Virus record (IMG/VR): IMGVR_UViG_3300027795_000039
Coordinates: 62,001-126,000 of that record
Direction: 5' to 3' (one strand)
Source: a virus
Length of the DNA: 64,000 nt
The position numbers and the translations under genes were made by a program. The stretch's first letter is position 1. Each line of letters begins with the position of its first letter. This document shows, piece after piece, positions 1 to 10,000 of this stretch. The notes beneath the pieces are model-generated. The model was not told the DNA's origin. It saw nothing but the letters and a program-made list of their open reading frames with translations, and did not search any database.

Positions 1-15
1 CTGCTTTCATTCTGA

Positions 16-54
16 TGCGGCATCCCGCCGCAGTTAACCAGACCCGCTGGTTAA
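16..54 (-). terminator. paired hairpins downstream of the 58-765 gene
   Basis: Two adjacent hairpins follow the stop codon on the minus strand: TTAACCAG (34-41) with CTGGTTAA (47-54), 8 bp and a 5-nt loop, and TGCGGC (16-21) with GCCGCA (27-32). There is no clear U-tract, so this may be a weak terminator or an RNA-processing site before the next (unseen) head genes. Confidence 0.35.
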
Positions 55-57
55 AGT

Positions 58-765
58 CTATTCATCATCTTCATCGTCTTCATCATCGTCGCCATACTGT
101 GATGATGAATCGTCATCTTCATCAAAGTTTTCATCCAGCTCATTACCATATGGCATTGGCTCATATGACTTATCACCATGCTCAAGGTCCTGGTAACCAT
201 CTTCAGCACCGTGCTTCTCGTCATAACTCATTTCATCGTGAGACTTCCAACTAGCCTGTTCACGCGAGATTTCTGGTGTTGGTTTATAGGCCTTACCAGT
301 AACACCGGAATACATCTTCTTAGCGCGATCAATGGTATTGTCACCAGCTGTAGTGGTAGAACGCGATCGTACACCGTGCCCAATTGCACGATTAAGGTGA
401 TTCACAGCTTCATCGTGCTTACCAGCATCCAGCGCATCAGCAGCTTTACTAAATGCCACTCCAGCCTGATGATAGCGAGTAATATCACCGCCGTGATAAT
501 CGTTGTCTTCTGCTTCGCTGTGCATCTTATCGCTCATGGAGCGTAGTTTTGTTGAAGCCTTACCAATGCTACTAGCATCATCAGTACCAGCGCCGACTTT
601 TATCCAGCCGTGAATGTAGCCCTTCGGGCCAACCTTAGTGACATCTGGTTCAGCAACGTTCTTCGTAACTTCCTGTTCCGACTTCATATGATCATTATAC
701 CACAAGCGCAGCCGTGTGGACGCATCATCATGAACTGACCGGTGATCATATGGTGCAGGAAACAT
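58..765 (-). CDS. motif-bearing head-region protein, helical with acidic tail
   Basis: Protein of 235 residues of unknown function. An N-terminal block (SVHDDASTRLRLWYNDHM) is shared with the 1589-2047 product. It is followed by TKVGPKGYIHGWIKV at about residues 44-58, then a helix-rich stretch that looks like a TPR-type repeat (residues 75-135). A very acidic tail (Asp/Glu/Ser-rich) fills the last 30 residues. It starts at ATG 765, 34 nt after the Nudix gene. It is the last gene of the minus-strand head cluster inside the window. Similar helical segments follow the motif in the protease and in the 2093-residue protein. It could be a capsid-internal or scaffold-associated protein; that is inference from position only. 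Confidence 0.7.
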   Translation of the reverse strand: MFPAPYDHRSVHDDASTRLRLWYNDHMKSEQEVTKNVAEPDVTKVGPKGYIHGWIKVGAGTDDASSIGKASTKLRSMSDKMHSEAEDNDYHGGDITRYHQAGVAFSKAADALDAGKHDEAVNHLNRAIGHGVRSRSTTTAGDNTIDRAKKMYSGVTGKAYKPTPEISREQASWKSHDEMSYDEKHGAEDGYQDLEHGDKSYEPMPYGNELDENFDEDDDSSSQYGDDDEDDEDDE

Positions 766-799
766 CAGCTCACGATCCTCATATTAGTCGACTGGTGAC

Positions 800-1486
800 T
801 TACCTGGTGCCACTAACCTCGGCCACAACCGCCTGGATGTGTGAGAATGAAGCCGCGAATCCGGGATGCAGCGGCAACATCTGCGCCTCAGCTGCGGTAA
901 CCCATTTGGTTCCAACTGATTCACTGGCTGTAGTCGCATCTGACGCGTCCGGCGTAAACGTGGCAAGTGACTCAACCAGAACCGTGTGGTACTTCCAGCC
1001 ACCATAGTTAACCGTGATCACCGCGGTGTGCTCGAGGTTGCTGATGTGAGTTGAGCCAAGTTCTTCAGCAGCCTCACGCTTAGCACCCTGGATGGGTGAT
1101 TCACCGTAGTGCAATCCACCACCTGGCGTGCTCCAGGTACCAGATAGGTTCACACATTCACCACGCTGCTGCAACAGGTAGCGAACTTCGTCATCCGCTC
1201 CGTGGTTGTAGATGATCAGGCCTGCCGCACCATCGATACCGAAGTGTGACCTGCCGTGAACATCTGGCACGTAGTGCTCGCTGCTGTTGTCTGGCGGACC
1301 GCCTCGACCCATCTTGCCGAGCGTGGCCTTGATACCCGTGGAGAACCAGGCTGACGCCTTGTTGCCATCCACGTCGATGATCCTGCCGTACCGGTAACGC
1401 GGGTGGAAGATGATGCTGCCGGTTACCTCGCCAGTACGGCGAACGTACACCCAGCCGTTGATGCGCCTGTGCTTGATGATCCTCAT
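800..1486 (-). CDS. Nudix hydrolase
   Basis: Protein of 228 residues with a full Nudix box around residues 120-142 (GGGLHYGESPIQG, then KREAAEELG), matching G-x5-E-x7-REUxEExGU. Nudix enzymes hydrolyse nucleoside diphosphates linked to another group, such as ADP-ribose, NAD, capped RNA or dNTPs; the substrate cannot be told here. The C-terminal part (WVTAAEAQMLPLHPGF) closely resembles the start of the zeta-toxin gene product at 27158-28255. The N-terminal 65 residues are extra and unrecognised. A promoter of the extended -10 type with a purine-rich leader lies just upstream, so this gene may be transcribed on its own. Given the many NAD-consuming ART domains in the region, an ADP-ribose or NAD pyrophosphatase role is plausible but unproven. 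Confidence 0.85.
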   Translation of the reverse strand: MRIIKHRRINGWVYVRRTGEVTGSIIFHPRYRYGRIIDVDGNKASAWFSTGIKATLGKMGRGGPPDNSSEHYVPDVHGRSHFGIDGAAGLIIYNHGADDEVRYLLQQRGECVNLSGTWSTPGGGLHYGESPIQGAKREAAEELGSTHISNLEHTAVITVNYGGWKYHTVLVESLATFTPDASDATTASESVGTKWVTAAEAQMLPLHPGFAASFSHIQAVVAEVSGTR

Positions 1487-1535
1487 GTGTCTGGTTCCAG
1501 TTCCTTGTGGTTTCCTGTTCCTGTCCTACAAGATC

Positions 1536-1544
1536 AGTATACCA
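1536..1544 (-). promoter_or_regulatory. extended -10 promoter for the Nudix gene
   Basis: Minus-strand TGG TATACT followed by a leader with the repeated AGGACAGGAACAGGAA text, the same arrangement as in the plus-strand small-gene promoters. At 17 bp upstream there is only a poor -35 (TGTCAA). Confidence 0.5.
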
Positions 1545-1588
1545 CAAGGAGCATCAACTTGACACAGGTTCACTAGCTTTTCATGTGC

Positions 1589-2047
1589 TTACATGGTACC
1601 AACCTGGTTAACATCACTGGTACCATAACGACTTACCAGATAAGCATTAGTCTCGGCCTGAGCTGCTGTCCCCTCAACCCGAGACAATCCACGAAGGTGG
1701 TTCACCAATTTCTTATTACCGCCGCCAACAGCCACTGAATCAGCGGCGTCATCAAGACGATCACTCGCCTCAACGTGATCACCAGCGATTTTCGCGTCAC
1801 TAGCGGCGTCAAGATGCATAGCTACGTGTCGCTGGGATGTAGCATTCAACTTATTGAAAGCCTTATGCTCAGGGCTGCCAACTTTAATCCACCCGTGTTC
1901 GTACCCCTCAGGTCCGACTTTGATGACATCTGGCTCGGTATTCTTCGTGACTTCCTGTTCCTGCTGCATATGACTATTATACCACGTATGCAGCCGAGTA
2001 GCAGCTTCATCGTGAACAGATCTAAGCTGGTATGGATCATACGACAC
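1589..2047 (-). CDS. motif-bearing head-region protein, paralogue of 58-765
   Basis: 152 residues from a GTG start at 2047, 4 nt beyond the protease stop. The N-terminus (SVHDEAATRLHTWYNSHM) aligns with the 58-765 product, and codon differences are largely synonymous, so this N-terminus is translated. It carries IKVGPEGYEHGWIKV at about residues 42-56, with E in place of I in GYIHG. It is followed by an alpha-helical stretch with paired helices rich in Ala and Asp. Function unknown. It sits directly downstream of the prohead protease. Confidence 0.65.
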   Translation of the reverse strand: MSYDPYQLRSVHDEAATRLHTWYNSHMQQEQEVTKNTEPDVIKVGPEGYEHGWIKVGSPEHKAFNKLNATSQRHVAMHLDAASDAKIAGDHVEASDRLDDAADSVAVGGGNKKLVNHLRGLSRVEGTAAQAETNAYLVSRYGTSDVNQVGTM

Positions 2048-2051
2048 GGTA

Positions 2052-5000
2052 TCACAGTCCGCGCATCGTAAGGATCGACTTCCACGCTGCCTCACGTTGT
2101 GACGGATCCGCGCTGTTGCGGAACTGGTCCTCGAGCTCATGGAGCATCATGGCCTTGGTACGGTTCTGCACGTCTGCCATGTCTGGTACCGCCGACTGCG
2201 TTGCTGACGCTTGCTTGGCGAGGTACGTCGGTGCGGTTAGCATCCCACCACGGTACGCGTTCACCGCAGGATCAGGCTGGCTTGACAGCTCATCAATCGC
2301 CTTCTGCGCCTTCTTCAGCTGCTTGGACTGCTTGACCAGCAGTTCATCACGCTCAGCGATCTGCTTCGAGAGGTTCTCAATCGCCTCTCGTACCCCATCG
2401 CTCTCAGTTACCGACAGCTCACCAGTTACGGTTTCTGCCTTCGTAACTTCTGGTTCGGCTTCAGCCTTCGGGATCGCTGCCAGCGCAAACGCTGCCTCCT
2501 CCACTAGCCGCTTCTCGATCTGCTCAATCTTCCGCTGCCGCTTCAGGTCCTTCTTCGTGAAACCAGCTGCGACCTTATCTGCGATGGTGGTTGCAGCGGT
2601 GGTAGTGGCGGACTTGGTAAGCTGCCGTGGAATTACCACGTTATCCTGGGTGACTGGCTCACCGAGGACTGGCGGTGCAACCGCTTTGCTCGCTGTCTGG
2701 TCGTCATCATCATGTTTCATCGGGCACAGGTCGGGGAACACGTTGGCTACGTGATCGTGGATACCCTGCATCGCGGCCTTAACCTGGTCCTTGGACGCGT
2801 GCGAGTAGAATGTCCGGCTCTTCATGGCCGTGACGTTCGGTACTCCACTCAGGCCAGTTTGCAATCCCTGTGGCATAATTGGGATTGGAACGCTTCCCGG
2901 GATCGAGCCACCAGTCGCACGCAAACCCGACATCATGTCATTCGCCATCGCGACGTTTTGCAGCGCCTGAGTCACGGCCATGGACATCGGACCGTTGTTG
3001 ACTGGGCTCGGTGCTGCTTCACCCACGACTAGTGCTGGTCTGGTGAACTGCTCAGCGTTAATGCTGCCACTTACCACGGGAGTGGTGTTGGGTGGACCCT
3101 GCTGCGGTGACGGTGCAGCGTGTCCCATCGTGACATACGGCCGGTTATAACTGCCCGGCATGATATCACTTGCTGGTGTTGGTGCTGTGCCAGGGCCAGG
3201 ATTAGCGTCACTGAATGCCTTGTGCAGCTCACTTCGCGCCTCATCCAGCACCTTCTGGTCAGCACTCTTCAAGATGCTGGCATGTGCACCAAGCAGACTC
3301 GCCTTAGCTGCTTGGTGGTAAGGAAGTGAAGCGGTCAGGTTGAGCGACTTCTGCTGGAACTCCTCCACGTTCATCTCATCTACCAGATCACGCTCAGGAT
3401 AGCACTTCGCGATACTGGACGGATGGAACGCGGGGCAGGTCAGGTCGTGGAGGATACCGAGGTGCTGTGAGGTATCGAACTTGAGGATACGCTGCATGGC
3501 CCGTGAGCTGGCATCAGCTTTCAGCGTAGGCTGCTCAAGGTGAGTGGGCTGTGCTGGCGCGGAGTTCTGGTCGCCTTCTTGCATACCAGAATCATCCTCA
3601 TACGCCTCTACCTCGGCACCATCTGGCTCCCGGTGCTGTGCCATCGGCTTCGTGTCATGACCCTTTACACCATCAGCTGGTGATGGGCTGTCAACCGCTG
3701 GTGAGACACCCTTGGTGACATCCACCTCAGATGACTTCGATGCAGCTGGCAGTTTAGTACCACAGTTCTTGCACTTTACTCGTTTCGAGTCAGCGTGGTA
3801 GTTCTTACCGCACTCTTTGCAAGACCGCGCTCCACCCTTTACCAGGTCTGGCTCGGCCACGCTCTTCTTCGCACCAGTCTTCTCCGGTTCACTACCAGCT
3901 GCTGCACCACAAGCTGAGCAGAACTGGTGTTTCGCCTTCATGACGCCACCACACTTAACACAGGTGGCTCGGTTCTTCCCGAAGATTGGTGTGTCTGAAG
4001 CCTTATTTACTTCATCGTCATCATCGTTATTGTCATCTGAGTCGTCATCATCCGAGTTATCCGCGTCATCATTCGAATTATCCGCGTCGCTGTTGGAATC
4101 ACCACCATCGCCGTCAGAATCGTCGTCATCGTCATCGTCACCATCATCGTCAGAGTCATCATTATCATCTGTTTCGATGGTGATCTTTTTCTTTTTCTTA
4201 CTCAGCGCTGGTGCATCTGATTTTTCAGCATTATCGTTATCGTTATCATCGCTATCGTCATCTTGCGAGTCACCGTGCTCATCCGACTCACCAGTTGAAA
4301 TTTTACCATCGCCGTGGCACCGTGGGCAAGTTACGTTACCATCACGAATCTTACCACCACCGTGGCAAAGCGTGCATGGCTTAGCATCCTCTGCCTTCTC
4401 GACTTCGGTTTCTTCGCCTGCCTTGTCCACGGTACTATCCTCATTTTTCCAGGAGTCTGGTAGCTGCGCCACGTAGTCTGGTCCCTTACGGTGCGCAATA
4501 CGCTTTATGTTTGTCTTAAGTTGTTCAGGTGAGTGATTGTCATCACCAGCTCGGCCAATGGATTGCGCTGCGTCTGAGACGTCGCCTGGTGAGTGAATCG
4601 GGAATGACCGGTCCTTACCAGCGAAGTCTTGGCCTGGCATCGAATCGCGGTCCACGCCGCCTGGTGTTTTATCCTCACCCACGTTTGAGCTCTTGCTCTT
4701 CAGCGCCAGCACCTTCGCCAGGTCAGCCGGCGTGAACGCCACGCTCACGTCGGCCGGCAGCGTCAGGCTGACGGTTTCCTCCGCCAGTGTGGTCACGCTG
4801 GCTCCTCCCTCATTCTTACCAAAGAAAGCGTGTCTCTTAGCTGGTTCCGGCGCATCACCACGCGCCTCTTCCAGGCTGCTCTTACCGTTTTTAGCAGCCT
4901 CACCGAACCTGTCGATGTGACCTTGTATCTCTTTAGCCTCATCAGGATGACTATCACCAAGGTAAGCGTGTGCCTTGCGAAGGTGCTGGAGCATTTCGTG

Positions 5001-6128
5001 CTGACCACGTTCGCCAAGTATGTGTTGATCCGCCACGTCAGCCGCGTTACCGAGATGTTTAGCGGCAGCTGCTTCATCCGCATCTCGGCCGGAATGCTGC
5101 AGCTTTGCGGCGGTAGCTTTTATCTTGTCGCTGTCGCCGGGATCGACCTTGATCCAGCCATGAATGTAACCTTCAGGACCAACTTTGGTGATATCAGGGT
5201 CGATACTCTTACCGCGATAGTCAGGTTTCGGAACATTGCCAATACCGTGAGTGTGCATGGAACCTGGAGCCACAAGCGCGCCATCACTCGTAACCGGCTG
5301 AAATGGGTTGCGTGCCAGCGCGTTATGCATTTCTTCATGATAATGTAGCAACTCAGCTTTACTTGGGTTTTTTGGTCCTACGCGACGACCACCGATTGGT
5401 CCGCCAGAATGATATCCACTTAGATGAGCCTTTAGATCCGCTTTACTCATCTGATTCGCGGGTACATGATCATCTGCGATACCAGCAGGGCCAATGTGAA
5501 GCCAGTCGTGAGTAAAAGTATCTGGTGTACCGGCGACATGGTGTCCACCAATACTATCTTTTACCAGATCAACACCGGCAGCTTTGTTGATAAAATCTTC
5601 GTTACCGTCGATGCGATTACTACGTTCTGGACTGCCATCTTTTGCAGCTTTTACCAGCTGGATGCTGCAGTTCTTATTCGCAGGCCGGTCCACGAGGCTG
5701 ATCTCAACAACTTGCCCATCCGTAATCCGCCCCCCACGTGCCACCGGGTCACGAACAATCGTTGGCCGAGCGATGCCGACTGAGTAAGCCCGGAGCGCCC
5801 CCGCGTTTACCAGCTTCTGCGCGATTGGTTCAACAATCCGGCCCTTAACCCACGTGGCGCCAGTGCTATCAGTATCAGCTTCGACACCCACGCCTGCGGG
5901 ATCACGCTGTGGGTTATGTTGGACACGAATGTTGGCTCCATCCTGAAGCCAGTCTTGGATTGCCTTTGCTGCAAAATCACTATCAATAATTTGTTCATCT
6001 GAGTCGAGGCTGCCATCAGAAGCGCGACCATACACCATCACGTCACCAGTGGCCGGATCCACCTCTGTTTTCTCTATTGGGAAACTCACAAAAGTAAGTT
6101 CACCGCGTTGAGTCAAAGTCGAGGCCAC
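2052..6128 (-). CDS. prohead protease / scaffold-like polyprotein
   Basis: 1358 residues from GTG 6128 (AGGAGA 8 nt upstream). Residues 1-165 are an HK97-type prohead serine protease: VQHNP supplies the likely catalytic His, YSVGIA the Ser, and EISLVDRPAN the usual closing strand. After this come a degenerate motif (DTFTHDWLHIGPAG) and one full copy (TKVGPEGYIHGWIKV), a helical repeat segment, a DnaJ-like CxxCxGxG pair, two CxxC zinc ribbons, Asp/Ser-rich tracts, and a C-terminal coiled coil (EAIENLSKQIAERDELL) resembling a scaffold delta domain. HK97 proteases are usually about 200 residues, so more than 1000 residues are extra. It should mature the capsid. The major capsid gene usually follows and is probably beyond the left edge. 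Confidence 0.85.
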   Translation of the reverse strand: MASTLTQRGELTFVSFPIEKTEVDPATGDVMVYGRASDGSLDSDEQIIDSDFAAKAIQDWLQDGANIRVQHNPQRDPAGVGVEADTDSTGATWVKGRIVEPIAQKLVNAGALRAYSVGIARPTIVRDPVARGGRITDGQVVEISLVDRPANKNCSIQLVKAAKDGSPERSNRIDGNEDFINKAAGVDLVKDSIGGHHVAGTPDTFTHDWLHIGPAGIADDHVPANQMSKADLKAHLSGYHSGGPIGGRRVGPKNPSKAELLHYHEEMHNALARNPFQPVTSDGALVAPGSMHTHGIGNVPKPDYRGKSIDPDITKVGPEGYIHGWIKVDPGDSDKIKATAAKLQHSGRDADEAAAAKHLGNAADVADQHILGERGQHEMLQHLRKAHAYLGDSHPDEAKEIQGHIDRFGEAAKNGKSSLEEARGDAPEPAKRHAFFGKNEGGASVTTLAEETVSLTLPADVSVAFTPADLAKVLALKSKSSNVGEDKTPGGVDRDSMPGQDFAGKDRSFPIHSPGDVSDAAQSIGRAGDDNHSPEQLKTNIKRIAHRKGPDYVAQLPDSWKNEDSTVDKAGEETEVEKAEDAKPCTLCHGGGKIRDGNVTCPRCHGDGKISTGESDEHGDSQDDDSDDNDNDNAEKSDAPALSKKKKKITIETDDNDDSDDDGDDDDDDDSDGDGGDSNSDADNSNDDADNSDDDDSDDNNDDDDEVNKASDTPIFGKNRATCVKCGGVMKAKHQFCSACGAAAGSEPEKTGAKKSVAEPDLVKGGARSCKECGKNYHADSKRVKCKNCGTKLPAASKSSEVDVTKGVSPAVDSPSPADGVKGHDTKPMAQHREPDGAEVEAYEDDSGMQEGDQNSAPAQPTHLEQPTLKADASSRAMQRILKFDTSQHLGILHDLTCPAFHPSSIAKCYPERDLVDEMNVEEFQQKSLNLTASLPYHQAAKASLLGAHASILKSADQKVLDEARSELHKAFSDANPGPGTAPTPASDIMPGSYNRPYVTMGHAAPSPQQGPPNTTPVVSGSINAEQFTRPALVVGEAAPSPVNNGPMSMAVTQALQNVAMANDMMSGLRATGGSIPGSVPIPIMPQGLQTGLSGVPNVTAMKSRTFYSHASKDQVKAAMQGIHDHVANVFPDLCPMKHDDDDQTASKAVAPPVLGEPVTQDNVVIPRQLTKSATTTAATTIADKVAAGFTKKDLKRQRKIEQIEKRLVEEAAFALAAIPKAEAEPEVTKAETVTGELSVTESDGVREAIENLSKQIAERDELLVKQSKQLKKAQKAIDELSSQPDPAVNAYRGGMLTAPTYLAKQASATQSAVPDMADVQNRTKAMMLHELEDQFRNSADPSQREAAWKSILTMRGL

Positions 6129-6143
6129 GTGGCACGTCTCCTG

Positions 6144-6152
6144 TGATATAAT
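6144..6152 (+). promoter_or_regulatory. extended -10 promoter, probably leaderless
   Basis: TGATATAAT sits 5 nt before ATG 6158, so transcription would start at or next to the start codon. It faces away from the prohead protease gene and overlaps its upstream region. Confidence 0.55.
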
Positions 6153-6157
6153 TAACC

Positions 6158-6499
6158 ATGAAACATAAGTCAAAGCGTCAACTTAAGAAGCACTACAAAT
6201 ATCGTACTAACACAAAAAAACTTCCGAAATCTATTACCGTAACAGCCAGTACACCAACACAAACCGATAAAGTAGCAGACTGGCGCGTAGTTATCGCTGA
6301 ACTTCACGCGCTGGCTGATTCTTTGAATCTTCTCGAGAAATTCGGTGTCACCGTGGAATTGGCTCACGGTGCTGTTGTCACTGACGCAGGTTACGTCCTC
6401 GCCATCGGTGGTGAAGCTGAGGATGCAAAGTGGCAGGTTCGCACCAGGCGACTAACTGAATTCACACCTGAACCATTTACGTACGATGAGGATGATTAA
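6158..6499 (+). CDS. small basic-N-terminus protein, unknown
   Basis: 113 residues, strongly basic first 30 residues (Lys/Arg-rich) and an acidic C-terminus. No recognised domain. It is the only plus-strand gene inside the left minus-strand head cluster. The start lies just after TGATATAAT, suggesting a leaderless mRNA. Its 3' end overlaps the convergent 6496-6801 gene by 4 nt, and the start is only 30 nt from the protease start. A regulatory or nucleic-acid-binding role is possible but not shown. Confidence 0.6.
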   Translation: MKHKSKRQLKKHYKYRTNTKKLPKSITVTASTPTQTDKVADWRVVIAELHALADSLNLLEKFGVTVELAHGAVVTDAGYVLAIGGEAEDAKWQVRTRRLTEFTPEPFTYDEDD

Positions 6500-6801
6500 A
6501 CAGAAACTGTCACTGATTCACGATTTTCACCGAAGCTGATGATTGCCTGGTCCACATCATCAGTACTTTCGATTTTAACAACTGACCGCGTTACCGGGTT
6601 AGTTACTTCATCGACACCGAAACCAGCAGCACCATATGGCATATCAGACAGTGTGGTAAACAGATCACCCTGTGATAGGATGTCTTGCACCAACTCAACT
6701 CGGCTACTCGATGTCAGCCGAAGACCGACAACATCACCGTATGGATTTGGTGAACCTGTCCAGCTACGATGACATAGCGCGTTGAAGTCAGCTACCTTCA
6801 T
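6496..6801 (-). CDS. small structural-region protein, unknown
   Basis: 101 residues if started at ATG 6801, the last of four consecutive ATG codons; it overlaps the upstream gene's stop. No domain recognised. It lies between the effector genes and the prohead protease, in tight overlap with its neighbours, which suggests a co-translated head-completion or accessory protein. The start could be up to three codons earlier. Confidence 0.6.
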   Translation of the reverse strand: MKVADFNALCHRSWTGSPNPYGDVVGLRLTSSSRVELVQDILSQGDLFTTLSDMPYGAAGFGVDEVTNPVTRSVVKIESTDDVDQAIISFGENRESVTVSV

Positions 6802-6955
6802 CATCATCATCAGCTTTATCCGCATTATCCGCGGCGTTAGTATCATCATCAACGAACTGGATATCACCGGGTTGCCAGGTAAACCGTGATTTGTTATCTG
6901 GTTTACTGGTATCACTTACCGGTGTCTTCTTGCTTAGTTTGTTTTCTTTGCTCAT
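6788..6955 (-). CDS. small acidic protein, unknown
   Basis: 55 residues from ATG 6955 (GTG 6958 also possible, GGAAAG upstream). It has a Lys-rich N-terminus, RFTWQPGDIQF in the middle and an Asp-rich C-terminus. The RFTW plus acidic pattern also occurs near the N-terminus of the 2310-residue protein (APRFTWTDDDVDI). It overlaps the 53-residue gene upstream and the 101-residue gene downstream. Confidence 0.5.
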   Translation of the reverse strand: MSKENKLSKKTPVSDTSKPDNKSRFTWQPGDIQFVDDDTNAADNADKADDDDEGS

Positions 6956-7073
6956 CACGTTTTTGCTTTCCATCATCTTGAGCTGGTGACTGCTGCTCAA
7001 ACGCAGTCAACAGCTCATCATCAACGTTAAAGTCTTCAGGGAACCAGCCAGGTAGTCCGGAGTCAGTGGGCAC
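6912..7073 (-). CDS. very small protein, unknown
   Basis: 53 residues from GTG 7073, which overlaps the stop of the 1064-residue gene (7063) by 11 nt. The sequence begins PTDSGLPGWFPEDF and ends in a Gln/Lys-rich charged tail. The reading frame is open and followed by an overlapping start for the next gene, so a chain of coupled small genes is likely. No family recognised. Confidence 0.5.
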   Translation of the reverse strand: MPTDSGLPGWFPEDFNVDDELLTAFEQQSPAQDDGKQKRDEQRKQTKQEDTGK

Positions 7074-10000
7074 TGAAATCCTTTTGGGTTACATAAACGT
7101 TCATGATGCCATCTGCTGTCTGCACTTTGTCCACTGAGTACCGGCCACCAGTAACCACTTCACCTTCATTGAACAAAGACAATTTTGACAGACTCAAACC
7201 CTTCGCCCCGGGAGAGGTATGTATAATTACTTTTGTCTTCCCCGGTTCACCAGTCTTATCTGCGAAACTGGCTGCCCACTCTGGTTTAGTCGTCCAGGAC
7301 GCGACTGGCATATCCATGGTTTGACCAGGTTGGAACATCCGCTTCGCATCGGCATCACCCAACGTAATACCACGCGATATCTCACCATGCTGCACATCAG
7401 CATCTTTGTCAACCATACCGAGGAACTTGTGCGCTTCCTGGCAGCCATTCCCACAATTTTTCGGTGGTGTGTTCGTGGACAACAGCCGGTGAAGCTCGTG
7501 AGTAAAGTCTTCACCTTCTTTGCCGTGCATGTATGAGTTGTTTGAGTACCGGAATGAGTTGGACCAGATACTAACGAGGTGTTGCTTTGTGGCCGTTGAC
7601 AGCTCACCCGGCTTCGGTACTCGTGCCAATGCAGCCGGTGTGGTTGTTCCCGCAATAGCCTTAACAGCCTCAGCTGGCGTCTTATGGGTGGTGGTTGTAC
7701 CATCACCATGCGTGGCTTCAAATGATCCACCTGGCATATAACGAACCGCGCCAACTTCAGCGCCAGTTTTCTTGCTAACGACTGATCCATCATCATTAAG
7801 TTTGATGTCTGCCGATTTTACAGATGATGCTGGTGTAGCTGTCTTCGGTTTACCAGCTGAATCACTAGATGCGATAACATCTGAACCAGCTACCTTCTTC
7901 GGCTTCGCCTCAGTTGCACCACTGTGATCAGCTGACTTAGGCAGTTGCGTCAAATACACGTGACGCTGGCCTTTTTTATCAACCTCATCGCGGTCAACTC
8001 TAAAATTGCTATTGCGATTCAAAATCAACTCAGATTCCGTGGGTACAAATGATGCAGAACCTGGTTTGACAACCTTCGTGCCCTTTGGCACAGTGATATG
8101 CATAATAGCTGAATCAACACCTTCACCGAAGTTTTTCTCGGCTATGTCCGGTTCAGCACTCGTACTAACGTACGCTTTATCGCTAAACGTTTTACCAACG
8201 CTCTTACCAGCTGGACCAAGTAGCTGACTCGCCTGCGCCATGCCACGGTGAACGGTGATATCTCGATTAAGCGGTTTCGCACTGTCAAATGCACTATCGA
8301 TGCTTTTAACATTTGGACTGTTGACACTGTCAATGTTACCACCACGCAACTGACCATTAAGAGAATAGTAGTCATTAGCGGTGTAGTTGCTAACAGCTTT
8401 TACGGCTGCGGGTGACGCACCAGACGCAGCAACATCAGACATCTTCTTATAATCAGCAAGCGCATTCGCCGCAGCTGATTTTTTATCGTCAACCACGTTT
8501 GTTGGTTTAGCGGAAGTAACCGCTTCACTCGGTTTAGCGACAGCCATCGTGGACTTTGCACCACCACGCCGCGCGATCTCATCTTTAACCGACTTATGCG
8601 CCCGCGATACCTTACCGTCTTTACCAAGCTTCGTCGCACGGTTCGCGAATGCCTGGTCAGCGGCCTTCAGATCGTCATCTGAAGCATCGTGGACGATGTT
8701 CTTCCGGCTAGCAGCCGTTGGTGTTTTAGTCAGCTGATCCGCGAATTTACTAGTCGTATTAGTGGTTTTTGATGTATCTGATGGTTTTACGGACTCAACG
8801 ACTTTATCATTATCACCATGTGGTAGCACCGTAACATGAATCTGCCGGTTTCCATTTTTATCTAGCTCATCAGAATCAACATGAAACTTGGCGTTAGGCG
8901 CCATCGTATACTCATGAACCGCATTCCTCGACTTATTCAGTGCTTGACGTGATGATGAGTCACCAGTGATCAGATCTTTTGCTTTCAGCATCTGAGTACC
9001 TGAAGGAGCATGCACGGTAATATGTGCAGCATCCTTACCCTGGTACATATTTGCGATACCACCGATTGACGTCATGGACGTAAAGCCTTTATCCTGGAAC
9101 GTCTTACCATTCATTGAGCCAACGGGACCGAAGATATCATTGGCACCGTGTACCCCACGGTGTAGCAATGTAGGTTCTTCGGTTGGTTTTGCCTTGCCAA
9201 TCAACTTTGTTAGCCCATCAACAGCTTTTTGTTTACTAGCTGGAACTTTATCGTTTCGCAATGCTTTATTCGTAGCACCGAATGCAGAACTGTAATAAAC
9301 CGATTCTGCGTTCTTCTTATCCGCGTCTGAAATCCCACCTGGTACTTCACCATAATGCGTGGTATCCCAGAGTGGTATGCTGGTTAGTTCTTTGCCAGTA
9401 TCAGGACTTGGTTTTTCAGTTGCTGGTTTCTTACCACTAACAGCTGGTTTAATACCACTTTGCTGGACAGCTGGCTTCTCAACACTCGTAACCGGTTTTT
9501 TCGCCTCATCTGCACCATCGAAATCACGCTTCGTCTTACCGCTGTTGTAATGACCCATCAGTGCGCGGACAGCGGTTTCTTTATCTTTATGCGACGAGGT
9601 ATGACCATCGGAGTGAGTCGCGGTAAATTTACCTGCGGCGTTCTTATCAACGTGGCCCACACCGTAACCGGATGGCTTGTGCAGGATGGTGCCATCACGC
9701 TTAACCTGCAGATCATCACGTGATATCTTACCTGGCTTCTCACCACAAGGAGGACGCACACAAATGAAGCCATGAATATAACCCTCAGGGCCACCGAGCT
9801 TAATGAGATCCGGCTGGCTCTGCCAGAAAAAATCCGGCACCACCGACTTGGTCTTCGAGTGTTCAGCCTTTAGCTTCTCCCACTCAGCCAGCGCCTTACT
9901 AGCCGCAGCGCGAACCTCCGGTGTCACCTTACCACGACCAGATGCCCAGCGTTTCACCGCGCCAATGGCAATGGAAATAGCCTCGGACTCAGTGTGACCT

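Noticed and set aside
1976-1992. Promoter inside the 1589-2047 gene (minus TGGTATAAT), also at 695-711 in 58-765
   Set aside because: The same bases encode WYN in both paralogues with mostly synonymous change around them and no -35, so they are better explained as coding.
3986-4476. Plus-strand Ser/His-rich reading frames opposite the protease gene
   Set aside because: They are mirror images of the Asp/Ser-rich coding tract on the minus strand.
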